Below are positions 26,154 to 34,340 of a DNA stretch of 64,000 nt, piece by piece; position 1 is the first letter of the stretch, and each line of letters starts with the position of its first letter. Under the pieces are notes generated by a model, which was not told the origin of the DNA, searched no databases, and worked only from the letters and a program-made list of their open reading frames with translations. The translations under genes and the position numbers were made by a program. The stretch comes from Streptomyces sp. A012304 (GTDB lineage: Bacteria; Actinomycetota; Actinomycetes; Streptomycetales; Streptomycetaceae), in assembly GCF_026008495.1 (NCBI RefSeq), contig NZ_BQUN01000005.1:1-64000 (forward strand), read 5' to 3'.

Positions 26154-28559
26154 TCACCGGCGCTCACCGACCCGCACGACCTTCAGCGCCGGCGAGGACA
26201 GGATGTCCTTCTCGCAGAACCGGGACGTCACCCACCGCTCTCCGGAGAACAACCGGGTCTGGTCGGTGTGATGGGGCGAGCCGGGGTTCGAGGACTGGGA
26301 GTACGTCAGCAGCGTCCGGGCCACCGGGCAGCGGCCGCCGTCCCAGCCGACGGCCTGGAGGTAGCTGGTGCCGGTCGTCACCTCGGTGTAGCCGCCGCCC
26401 GCCGGGTTCCACACCTGCTCGACCTTGTTCCACACGCCGAGGGACTCGGTGCCGCCCGGTACCGGGATCCGCTTGCCGTCGCGTACGACGAACTGGTGGT
26501 CGCCGAGCGGCGCGTCGAGCGGGATGCCGGCCGCGCGCAGTTCGGCGACCGCGTCCGCGAGGGCGGTCCGGAACGCCGGGGCGTCCGTGTCGAGTGTGTG
26601 CGGGGTGCGCACGGGGTCGGCCGCCGAGAAGGGCACCTTCCACTGCTGGGCGGTGGGGAACCTGCGCCAGAACCGGTCGAAGAGCAGCGCGCCCCGGCTG
26701 CCGGTGTCGGCCCTGCGGTCCCACGCGGCCAGCACCCCGCACGCCTCACCGACGTCGACGGCCTTGCCGTCACTGCCGGTCGCCGTCCCGTCCGGCAGCG
26801 CGGCGCACGCCTTCGCCGCGTCCGTGGCGGCGAGATCGGCGGCGGGCACCCGGTTGGCGTACTGCTGCCGTTGCAGGTCCCGCACGGTCAGGCCGCCGCG
26901 CCGGGCCATCGCCGCCACGTCCTCGATCGCGCCGCGGGTGCGCAGCGAGCGGGCGGTGCCGATGGTGCCGAAGACCCGCTCGTAGCCCGTCAGTGGCCGG
27001 TCCGCGTTGGCCAGCCAGGCACTGTCGTTGGAGTTCTCCGCGTACGGCGCGTCCGTCAGGGTGGGCAGTTTCGCGGGCCCGAAGACACCCGGCTGCACGG
27101 CGTCGGGGTCGCTGCCGAGGGCGCAGTCGCCGCGCGAGCCGTCCAGGACCGCCACTCCGGACGCGGGGTAGGTGGCCCTGCCGAGCGGGGTGGAGCAGCG
27201 CCGGTCCAGCTCGTCGGTGACGCGGGGCAGCACCTGGGACTGGGTGAACAGGGTGTGGCCGGTGGAGTCGGCGGCGACGGTGTTCACCCACGGCAGGCCC
27301 TGGGTGCGCCGCAGGGCGGCGAGGACGTCGGCCGTGCTGTGGGCGGTGGCGAAGCCGAGAGCGGTGTCGGAGGCGCGCAGGTTGGTGGCGTTGGGGTCGT
27401 TCAGGGCGTAGGCGGTGGTGGTCGTCCAGGGCAGCGGCAGGGCGGGGCCGAGGGAGGTGACCACCGGGCCGTAGCGCGTCCACCACTGGGTGCGGGTCAC
27501 CGAGGTGCCGTCCCGCACGGGCACGGTCACCGCGCGCCGGGTCATCCGCTCGGGCCGGCCGTCCACCAGGTACACCGTCGGGTCGGCCGGATCCAGTGTC
27601 AGCTGGTGGAGGTTGAGGGGCACACCGGTGGCGACGGTGTGGCTCCAGGCCACGTGCGCGGTGTGGCCTATGGACACCGTCGGGGTGCCGAGCAGCGAGG
27701 CGCCGGAGACGTTCAGCCGGCCCGGGACGGTCTGCTGCGACTGCCAGAAACGGCGGCCGCCCTGCCACGGGTAGTGCGGGTTGCCGAGCAGCAGACCGCG
27801 GCCGTTCGCCGTGGTGGCGCCGCTGAAGGCGACCGCGTTGGAGCCCATGTCGGCGGTGTCCGCGGCGAACAGCTCCGCGGCGGCGCGCGCGGTGTCCGCG
27901 GCGTCGATCGGCGCGGGGGAGGGCGCGGTGGGCGGCTGCGCGGCCGTGATGCCGTCGACGGCCCGGCCCTGCCCGCCGAGCACGGCGAGGGCGAAGCCGC
28001 GCGTCGCCACGTCCAGTGTGGTGATCGGGCGGACCCACGCGGCGCCCCGGCAGGCCGGGTCGGTGATCTCGTTCTGCCGCAGCCAGGCGTTGTACCCGGC
28101 CGCGAAGCCCCGCATGAGGTCCTTGGCGCTGCGGCTCGGACCGGCCGGCGCCGGCCGCGCCAGCAGGCCCTCCACCGTGCCCGCCTCCCGCACCCCGCGG
28201 AAGTACAGGTCGCTGGAGAGGTTCCTGGTGGCGGAGGAGAGCGAGAAGTCGGGCGCCGCGTCGGGCCCGAAGAACCGCGACCGCTCCCCGCGCACGGTCA
28301 CGAAACCGTCGGCGAGCGTGCACACCTGGTCGGCGGCCTGCGCCCAGCCGGTGCCGAAGCCCAGGTCCGCGTAGTCGCGCGCGAGGATGTGCGGAATGCC
28401 GTACTCGGTGTAGCGGATGACGGCGGACAGGCCGCCGGCGGAGGGGTGTTCCGGGCGGGACGGGTGGTCCTGCCGCCCGGTCGCGGTCGCCGGTGGCGTC
28501 GCCGCGACGGTGAGCAGGGCGACGGCGCCGACGACGATTCGTCTCAGGCGGGTACGCAT
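26154..28559 (-). CDS. Secreted penicillin-acylase family amidohydrolase (AHL acylase-like)
   Basis: An 801-residue Ntn hydrolase precursor. A signal peptide (MRTRLRRIVVGAVALLTVAA, cleavage near 27) precedes the alpha chain. Autocleavage should occur before Ser240 in DMGSNAVAFSG, giving the catalytic N-terminal Ser of the beta chain. NPHYPW follows near 258. Length and order match the AhlM and aculeacin acylase group, which hydrolyse acyl-homoserine lactones, cyclic lipopeptides or penicillin V. The start has GGGAGG upstream. It converges on the acyl-CoA ligase gene, with three bases between stops. Confidence 0.87.
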   Translation of the reverse strand: MRTRLRRIVVGAVALLTVAATPPATATGRQDHPSRPEHPSAGGLSAVIRYTEYGIPHILARDYADLGFGTGWAQAADQVCTLADGFVTVRGERSRFFGPDAAPDFSLSSATRNLSSDLYFRGVREAGTVEGLLARPAPAGPSRSAKDLMRGFAAGYNAWLRQNEITDPACRGAAWVRPITTLDVATRGFALAVLGGQGRAVDGITAAQPPTAPSPAPIDAADTARAAAELFAADTADMGSNAVAFSGATTANGRGLLLGNPHYPWQGGRRFWQSQQTVPGRLNVSGASLLGTPTVSIGHTAHVAWSHTVATGVPLNLHQLTLDPADPTVYLVDGRPERMTRRAVTVPVRDGTSVTRTQWWTRYGPVVTSLGPALPLPWTTTTAYALNDPNATNLRASDTALGFATAHSTADVLAALRRTQGLPWVNTVAADSTGHTLFTQSQVLPRVTDELDRRCSTPLGRATYPASGVAVLDGSRGDCALGSDPDAVQPGVFGPAKLPTLTDAPYAENSNDSAWLANADRPLTGYERVFGTIGTARSLRTRGAIEDVAAMARRGGLTVRDLQRQQYANRVPAADLAATDAAKACAALPDGTATGSDGKAVDVGEACGVLAAWDRRADTGSRGALLFDRFWRRFPTAQQWKVPFSAADPVRTPHTLDTDAPAFRTALADAVAELRAAGIPLDAPLGDHQFVVRDGKRIPVPGGTESLGVWNKVEQVWNPAGGGYTEVTTGTSYLQAVGWDGGRCPVARTLLTYSQSSNPGSPHHTDQTRLFSGERWVTSRFCEKDILSSPALKVVRVGERR

Positions 28560-28906
28560 GGTGCCTCCCAACGTCCTTGAGGGAAGGGGCGGTTGAGCGT
28601 ACCAGCGGGTATGTGATCGGGCCGGGAGGAGAGTCGACGGTTGAGCGTGAACCGGACTCGGTCGCCGTCCGCCGCCACGCCCGCCTCGTAGGCGAGCAAC
28701 GTGTCGAGGAAGAGCCGCCGCTGATCGGGCGTCAGCGGGGCCGGCGCCCTGCGCCAGGCTTCCGCGCCTGGCGCGAGCCACGCCGAGATCGCCGGCTCGT
28801 GCTCCGCCGCGAGGGCGACGATCCGCCGACGCCGGTCCCGTTCGTCCTCCCGGCGCTCCAGGAACCCCTTCCGGCTCAGGTCGCCGATCAGCTGGCTCAC
28901 CGTCGT
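28544..28906 (-). pseudogene. MarR-family regulator remnant (C-terminal part)
   Basis: The frame reads TTVSQLIGDLSRKGFLERRE, then DERDRRRRIVALA, then a long C-terminal helix ending AYEAGVAADG. This is the wing, basic turn and dimerisation helix of a MarR regulator. The first half, with the recognition helix and N-terminal dimer part, is missing: sequence upstream in the frame is unrelated. The 3' end runs through to overlap the acylase start, which suggests loss of the proper stop. It faces away from a similarly broken tautomerase remnant. Confidence 0.6.
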
Positions 28907-28943
28907 CGGCGCAGGTACGCACCCACGCGAACGGAGACGCACC

Positions 28944-29080
28944 ATGCCGCACCACACCGTGCACCTCGGCGAGGAAGCCCTCGACGGGACCGTGGAACCG
29001 AAGCTGATCGCGGCCTGACGATCGTGACCGTCGTCGGCGTCCCCGACGGACGCACGGGGGTGGCGGGCGCGGTGGCCTGA
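28944..29080 (+). pseudogene. Tautomerase-like gene remnant
   Basis: An ATG with GGAGA upstream opens a 24-codon frame, MPHHTVHLGEEALDGTVEPK followed by LIAA, then stops. Pro at position 2 after Met is the catalytic residue of 4-oxalocrotonate tautomerase-type enzymes. Directly after, in another frame, comes LTIVTVVGVPDGRTGVAG, like the C-terminal strand of the same family. The middle of the gene is missing. With the MarR remnant it looks like a degraded divergent regulator and enzyme pair. Confidence 0.5.
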
Positions 29081-29139
29081 CCCCCGGCCGCGGGAGGCGA
29101 CTTGACCCGCCCCGGCCGCCCCGCCGAGGATCATGCGTC

Positions 29140-30639
29140 ATGACGCCCGGACACGGCAGCACGGTCGACGGGGCGCTGCGGCGCAGCGCCCGGCGCACCC
29201 CGGCACGCGTGGCGGTCGAGTACCGCGACCGCTCCTGGACCTACGAGGAACTCGACGAGGCCGTCTCCCGCGCGGCGAGCGTCCTGCTCGACCAGGGCCT
29301 CGCCCCGGGCGACCGGGTCGGCGCCTACGGACACAACTCCGACGCCTACCTCCTCGCGTTCCTCGCCTGCGCGCGCGCCGGCCTGGTCCACGTCCCCGTC
29401 AACCAGCACCTCACCGGCGACGACCTCGCCTACATCGTCGGCCAGTCGGGCAGCACCCTGGTGCTGGCCGACCCCGACCTCACCGACCGCCTCCCGGACG
29501 GCGTACGGACGCTGCCGCTGCGCGACACCGACGACTCGCTCCTCGCCCGGCTCACCTCCGCCCCCGCGTACGACGGCCCCGAGCCCCGCAGCGAGGACCT
29601 CGTCCAGCTCCTCTACACCTCCGGTACGACGGCCCTGCCCAAGGGCGCGATGATGACCCACCGCGCCCTGGTGCACGAGTACCTGAGCGCCATCACCGCC
29701 CTCGACCTGAGCGCCGGCGACCGCCCCGCCCACGCGCTGCCGCTCTACCACTCGGCGCAGATGCATGTGTTCCTGCTGCCCTACCTCGCGGTCGGCGCCA
29801 CGAACACCGTCCTCGACGCGCCCGACGGCGACCGGCTGTTCGACCTGATCGAGGAGGGCCGGGTGGACAGTCTCTTCGCCCCGCCCACCGTCTGGATCGG
29901 CCTGGTGAACCGGCCCGACTTCACCACCCGCGACCTGAGCGGCCTGCGCAAGGCGTACTACGGCGCCTCGATCATGCCCGTCCCCGTCCTGGAACGCCTG
30001 CGCGAACGCCTGCCGAAGCTGGCCCTGTACAACTGCTTCGGCCAGAGCGAGATCGGACCGCTCGCCACCGTCCTCGCCCCCGAGGAGCACAAGGGCCGCC
30101 TGGAGTCCTGCGGACGCACCGTCCTGTTCGTGGACGCCCGGGTCGTCGACGAGAACGGCCAGGACGTGCCCGACGGCACCCCCGGCGAGATCGTCTACCG
30201 CTCGCCCCAGCTGTGCGAGGGCTACTGGGACAAGCCCGAGGAGACCGCCGAGGCGTTCCGCGACGGCTGGTTCCACTCCGGTGACCTCGCCGTGCGCGAC
30301 GCCCACGGCTACTTCACGATCGTCGACCGCGTGAAGGACGTCATCAACTCCGGTGGCGTGCTGGTCGCCTCCCGCCAGGTCGAGGACGTCCTCTACACCC
30401 ACGAGGCCGTCGCCGAGGCCGCCGTCATCGGACTGCCCGACGAGAAGTGGATCGAGGCGGTGACCGCGGTCGTCGTCGCGCGCGGCGAGGTCTCGGAGGC
30501 CGAACTCCTCAGCCACGCCCGCGACAAGCTCCCCGCCTTCAAGGCGCCCAAGCGGGTGCTGTTCGTGGACGAACTGCCGCGCAACGCCAGCGGGAAGATC
30601 CTCAAGCGGGAGCTGCGCGAGCGGTTCACCCGGGACTGA
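29140..30639 (+). CDS. Acyl-CoA synthetase (AMP-dependent ligase)
   Basis: A 499-residue ANL ligase. The adenylation motif LLYTSGTTALPKGAMMTHRA is near 165-184, NCFGQSEIGP near 297-306, GWFHSGDLAVRDAHGYFTI near 376-394, and the C-terminal NASGKILKRELRERF carries the catalytic Lys. It activates a carboxylate to its CoA ester. The chain-length preference cannot be told. The start has GAGGA upstream. The next gene, an alpha/beta hydrolase, begins 79 bases on in the same direction and may be co-transcribed. Confidence 0.9.
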   Translation: MTPGHGSTVDGALRRSARRTPARVAVEYRDRSWTYEELDEAVSRAASVLLDQGLAPGDRVGAYGHNSDAYLLAFLACARAGLVHVPVNQHLTGDDLAYIVGQSGSTLVLADPDLTDRLPDGVRTLPLRDTDDSLLARLTSAPAYDGPEPRSEDLVQLLYTSGTTALPKGAMMTHRALVHEYLSAITALDLSAGDRPAHALPLYHSAQMHVFLLPYLAVGATNTVLDAPDGDRLFDLIEEGRVDSLFAPPTVWIGLVNRPDFTTRDLSGLRKAYYGASIMPVPVLERLRERLPKLALYNCFGQSEIGPLATVLAPEEHKGRLESCGRTVLFVDARVVDENGQDVPDGTPGEIVYRSPQLCEGYWDKPEETAEAFRDGWFHSGDLAVRDAHGYFTIVDRVKDVINSGGVLVASRQVEDVLYTHEAVAEAAVIGLPDEKWIEAVTAVVVARGEVSEAELLSHARDKLPAFKAPKRVLFVDELPRNASGKILKRELRERFTRD

Positions 30640-30718
30640 GCCGCCACCCGCCCGCCCCCGGACCATGCCGCGAAAACCACGTTGCACGACGTCCACGACC
30701 CCACCGAGGATCCCCTCC

Positions 30719-31558
30719 ATGCCCACCTTCACCGCACCCGACGGCACCCGGCTCGCCTACCACCTGCGCGGCGAGGGCGCCCCGCTCGTCGTCCTGCCCG
30801 GCGGCCCGATGCGCGCCTCCGCCTACCTCGGCGACCTGGGCGGTCTGAGCGCCCACCGCCGGCTGGTCCTGCTCGACCTGCGCGGCACCGGCGACTCCGA
30901 GGTGCCGGCCGACCCGGCGACGTACCGCTGCGACCGGCTCGTGGACGACGTGGAGGCGCTCCGGGACCACCTGGGCCTGGAGAGCATGGACCTGCTCGCG
31001 CACTCGGCGGGCGGCAGTCTCGCCCTGCGGTACGCCGCCCGCCACCCGCGGCGGGTGGCACGGCTGGCACTGATCACCGCGACCCCCTGGGCGCTGGGCA
31101 TGCCGGCCACCCCCGAGGACCGGCTGGCCGCCGCACGGCTGCGCGCGGACGAGCCGTGGTTCGCGGACGCCTTCCCGGCGTTCGAGGCCTGGCTCGCCGG
31201 GAAGAGCGACTTCGACCCGGCGTTCGCGCCGTTCTTCCACGGCCGCTGGGACGAGGCCGCCCGGGCGCACGCCGCCGCCGACGACGAGCAGAGCAACGAC
31301 GAGGCGGCCGAGGTGTACGGCTCCGACGGCGCCTACGACCCGCCCGCGACCCGCGCCGCGCTCGCCGGACTGTCCGCCGAGGTCCTCGTCCTGGCCGGCG
31401 AACTCGACGGCGGACCCCGCCCCGGACTGGCGCGCCGCACCGCCGACGTCTTCCGCCACGCGCAGCTCGCCGTGCAGCCCGGCGCGGGGCACTACCCGTG
31501 GCTGGACGACCCGGAGTGGTTCGTCCGCCGCACGGTCGCCTTCCTCGACGGGAAGTGA
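30719..31558 (+). CDS. Alpha/beta hydrolase (proline iminopeptidase-like)
   Basis: A 279-residue alpha/beta hydrolase. The oxyanion region VVLPGGPMRASAYL (24-37), LLDLRGTGDS (51-60), the nucleophile elbow AHSAGGS with Ser96 and a C-terminal GAGHYPWLDDP with the catalytic His are clear. The LPGGP and DLRGTGDS pattern is that of the S33 prolyl aminopeptidase group, although many such proteins hydrolyse esters. GAGGA precedes the ATG. It ends 73 bases from a convergent acyl-CoA ligase. Confidence 0.85.
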   Translation: MPTFTAPDGTRLAYHLRGEGAPLVVLPGGPMRASAYLGDLGGLSAHRRLVLLDLRGTGDSEVPADPATYRCDRLVDDVEALRDHLGLESMDLLAHSAGGSLALRYAARHPRRVARLALITATPWALGMPATPEDRLAAARLRADEPWFADAFPAFEAWLAGKSDFDPAFAPFFHGRWDEAARAHAAADDEQSNDEAAEVYGSDGAYDPPATRAALAGLSAEVLVLAGELDGGPRPGLARRTADVFRHAQLAVQPGAGHYPWLDDPEWFVRRTVAFLDGK

Positions 31559-31631
31559 CTGACCCCGGTGCGGGCCGTAGGGGGCGGTGCGTTCGCGGAT
31601 TCCGTGCGGGCCCCGGCCGCTGCCCGGCCCG

Positions 31632-33257
31632 TCACCCGCGGGGCGTGAGGCCGGCGTCGGCCGCCGCCACCTCCCGCGCCCACCGGTAGTCCGCCTTCCC
31701 GCTCGGCGAGCGGCGGACGGCCTCCGTGATCACCAGCCGACGGGGGATCTTGTACCCGGCGAGACGGGTGCGGCAGTGGGCCTGGATGTCCGCGAGGGAG
31801 GGGCGCGGCACTCCCGTGCGCAGCTGGACCACGGCGGCCACCTGGCTGCCCCACCTCGCGTCCGGCACTCCCGCCACCAGGGCGTCGTACACGTCCGGAT
31901 GCGACTTCAGGGCCTGCTCGACCTCCTCCGGGTACACCTTCTCGCCACCGGTGTTGATGCACTGCGAACCGCGGCCGAGCACGACGACCACGCCGTCCTC
32001 GTCGACCGTGGCCATGTCGCCGAGCAGCACCCAGCGCTCGCCGTCCTTCTCGAAGAACGTCTCCGCCGTCTTCGCGGGGTCGTTGTAGTAGCCGAGGGGG
32101 ACGTGCCCGCGCTGGGCGACCCGGCCCATCTCGCCCGCCGCGACCGGCTCGTGGGTCACCGGGTCGACCACCCGGGTACGGGAGTTGACGCGGATTCGGA
32201 AGCCGCGTTCGGGACCGGCGTCGTCCGTCGCCGTGCCGTTGAAGCCGGACTCGGAGGAGCCGAAGTTGTTCAGCAGCATCGCGTTCGGCACGAGCGCCCG
32301 GAACTGCTCGCGGACCGTGTCGGACATGATCGCCCCGGACGAGGAGACGCTGAAGAGGGACGAGCAGTCCGTGCCCTTCATCGGGCCCTCCAGCGCGTCG
32401 ATCAGCGGCCGCAGCATGGCGTCACCCACCAGGGAGACGGCGCTGACCCGCTCCTTCGCCACCGTCCGCAGCACCTCCTCCGGTACGAACTTGCGGTGAA
32501 TCACAACCCGTTGGCCGAAGTTGAAGCCGATGAACGCCGTCAGCGTGGAGGTGCCGTGCATCAGCGGGGCGGTGGGGAAGAAGGTGATCCCCGACCCGCC
32601 GGCCGCCACCCGCTCGGCCACCTCCTGCGGCTTCCGCACCGGCTCACCGGTCGGCGCGCCACCGCCCAGACCGGCGAAGAACAGGTCCTCCTGACGCCAC
32701 ATCACACCCTTGGGCAGGCCGGTCGTCCCACCCGTGTAGATGATGAACTGGTCGTCCCCCGACCGTGCCGGGAACCCCCGCTCCGGTGACCCGCCCGCCT
32801 CGGCCTCCGTGAAGCCGACGGCCGCGACCTGCTCCGCCCCCGCCCCCACCCGGATCAGCCGGCGCAGCGCCGGGGCCTGCGGCACGGCCGCCGCCACCCG
32901 GTCCGCGAACTCCGCCTCGAAGACCAGGGCCACCAGGTCGGCGTCCCGGTAGAGGTACACCAACTCCTCTTCGACGTACCGGTAGTTGACGTTCACCGGC
33001 ACGATCCGCGCCTTCAGGCAGCCCAGCACCGTCTGGAGGTACTCGACCCCGTTGTAGAGATGGAGCCCGACGTGCTCGCCGGGGCGGACGCCGCTGTCCA
33101 GGAGATGATGACCGATGCGGTTGGCCGCCGCGTCCAGTTCCGCGTACGTCAGCCGGCGCTCCGCACCCGTCCCCGGGTGGTCGACGTACACCAGCGCCTC
33201 ACGGTCCGGCACCACGTCGACGACCGACTCGAACAGGTCGGCAAGGTTGTACTCCAC
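31632..33257 (-). CDS. Acyl-CoA synthetase, FadD-like
   Basis: A 541-residue ANL ligase resembling actinobacterial FadD enzymes of sterol side-chain and long-chain acid activation (FadD19/FadD17 type). Motifs are YTGGTTGLPKGVMWRQEDL near 174-192, NNFGSSESGFNG near 332, WVLLGDMATVDEDGVVVVLGRG near 410 and SPSGKADYRWARE near the end. The GTG start is preceded by AGGAGG. It is divergent from the crotonase, DUF35, thiolase operon, with operator copy A in the shared promoter region, so the ligase probably supplies the CoA ester that the operon shortens. Confidence 0.88.
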   Translation of the reverse strand: MEYNLADLFESVVDVVPDREALVYVDHPGTGAERRLTYAELDAAANRIGHHLLDSGVRPGEHVGLHLYNGVEYLQTVLGCLKARIVPVNVNYRYVEEELVYLYRDADLVALVFEAEFADRVAAAVPQAPALRRLIRVGAGAEQVAAVGFTEAEAGGSPERGFPARSGDDQFIIYTGGTTGLPKGVMWRQEDLFFAGLGGGAPTGEPVRKPQEVAERVAAGGSGITFFPTAPLMHGTSTLTAFIGFNFGQRVVIHRKFVPEEVLRTVAKERVSAVSLVGDAMLRPLIDALEGPMKGTDCSSLFSVSSSGAIMSDTVREQFRALVPNAMLLNNFGSSESGFNGTATDDAGPERGFRIRVNSRTRVVDPVTHEPVAAGEMGRVAQRGHVPLGYYNDPAKTAETFFEKDGERWVLLGDMATVDEDGVVVVLGRGSQCINTGGEKVYPEEVEQALKSHPDVYDALVAGVPDARWGSQVAAVVQLRTGVPRPSLADIQAHCRTRLAGYKIPRRLVITEAVRRSPSGKADYRWAREVAAADAGLTPRG

Positions 33258-33348
33258 CGTTCCTCCTGACCTCGGACGGCCTGGCTCCCTGAGGGTTGCC
33301 GGTCATCAGAGCAAAGGGCGCACCAAGTGTGAAGGGCTCCCACCAAGA

Positions 33349-33370
33349 AATCTGACTATGTGTCAGAAAA
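33349..33370. promoter_or_regulatory. Putative operator, copy A (AATCTGAC-N6-TCAGAAAA)
   Basis: TCTGAC-TATGT-GTCAGA is a perfect 6-bp inverted repeat inside a 22-base block, 91 bases from the ligase start and 62 from the crotonase start. It shares both 8-base arms and spacing with the site at 23430. A further half-site-like TCTGTCAGA lies at 33411-33419. Confidence 0.65.
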
Positions 33371-33432
33371 CCCTTGAAGTGCCTCCCGCCCTCCTGCAAC
33401 CTGTTCTCGTTCTGTCAGAGGGGAGATGGGTG

Positions 33433-34233
33433 ATGGGCGGTACGGAACACCTCACCGTGCGGCGCGAAGGCGCCACACTCGTGCTCACGCTCAACCGGCC
33501 CGAGGCGAAGAACGCGCTCTCGCTCGCCATGCTCGTCGGCCTGTACGACGGCTGGATCGAGGCCGACGAGGACGACTCGGTCCGCTCGATCGTGTTCACC
33601 GGCGCGGGCGGCACGTTCTGCGCCGGCATGGACCTCAAGGCCCTCGCCGGGAAAGGCATGGAAGGCGAGCAGTACCGCCACCGGCTCAAGGCCGACCCCG
33701 ACCTGCACTGGAAGGCGATGCTGCGCCACCACCGCCCCCGCAAGCCGGTGATCGCCGCCGTCGAGGGCCACTGCGTGGCGGGCGGCACCGAGATGCTCCA
33801 GGGCACCGACATCCGCGTCGCCGGCGAGTCCGCCACCTTCGGGCTCTTCGAGGTGCGCCGCGGCCTGTTCCCGATCGGCGGCTCCACCGTTCGCCTGCCC
33901 CGCCAGATCCCGCGCACCCACGCCCTGGAGATGCTGCTCACCGGCCGCCCCTACAGCGCGCGGGAGGCCGCCGCCGTCGGTCTGATCGGACACGTCGTCC
34001 CGGACGGCACCGCCCTGGAGACGGCCCTGGAGATCGCCGAACGGATCAACTCCTGTGCCCCGCTCGCCGTCGAGGCCGTCAAGGCGTCGGTGTACGAGAC
34101 CGCCGGGATGACCGAGACCGACGGCCTCGCCGCCGAACTCACCCGCGGATGGCCCATCTTCGACACGGCCGACGCCAAGGAGGGCGCCCGCGCCTTCGCC
34201 GAGAAACGCCCGCCCGTCTACAAGCGGGCCTAG
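33433..34233 (+). CDS. Crotonase / enoyl-CoA hydratase family protein
   Basis: A 266-residue crotonase-fold protein. Visible are LTLNRPEAKNALSLAMLVGL (about 18-37), the oxyanion-hole segment FTGAGGTFCAGMDLKALAG (about 55-73) and KPVIAAVEGHCVAGGTEML (about 103-121). Residues matching the two catalytic Glu of classical hydratases are not clear in the expected places, so it may be an isomerase or another crotonase activity. A GTG three bases earlier is an alternative start. It is the first gene of the operon under operator copy A. Confidence 0.85.
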   Translation: MGGTEHLTVRREGATLVLTLNRPEAKNALSLAMLVGLYDGWIEADEDDSVRSIVFTGAGGTFCAGMDLKALAGKGMEGEQYRHRLKADPDLHWKAMLRHHRPRKPVIAAVEGHCVAGGTEMLQGTDIRVAGESATFGLFEVRRGLFPIGGSTVRLPRQIPRTHALEMLLTGRPYSAREAAAVGLIGHVVPDGTALETALEIAERINSCAPLAVEAVKASVYETAGMTETDGLAAELTRGWPIFDTADAKEGARAFAEKRPPVYKRA

Positions 34234-34258
34234 CAGGTGCCACCGCCCCACGCCCTCC

Positions 34259-34340
34259 AGCCCCCTGAGCGAGGGAGTCACCGTGCCTGACGTCCTCCGA
34301 GCCCCCTGAGCGAGGGAGTCACCGTGCCCCACGTCCTCAA
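34259..34340 (+). repeat. 41-base tandem duplication covering ribosome site and start codon
   Basis: AGCCCCCTGAGCGAGGGAGT and the following bases (including CACCGTGCC and ACGTCCTC) occur twice with period 41 (34259-34299 and 34300-34340). Each copy has GAGGGAG and a GTG start. The first GTG (34283) opens an 8-codon frame MPDVLRAP that stops at 34307-34309. The second GTG (34324) starts the DUF35 gene with MPHVLKAP. Confidence 0.85.

Noticed and set aside
28544-29134. An intact 196-residue regulator gene
   Set aside because: Only residues 77 onward resemble MarR; the front is unrelated translation.
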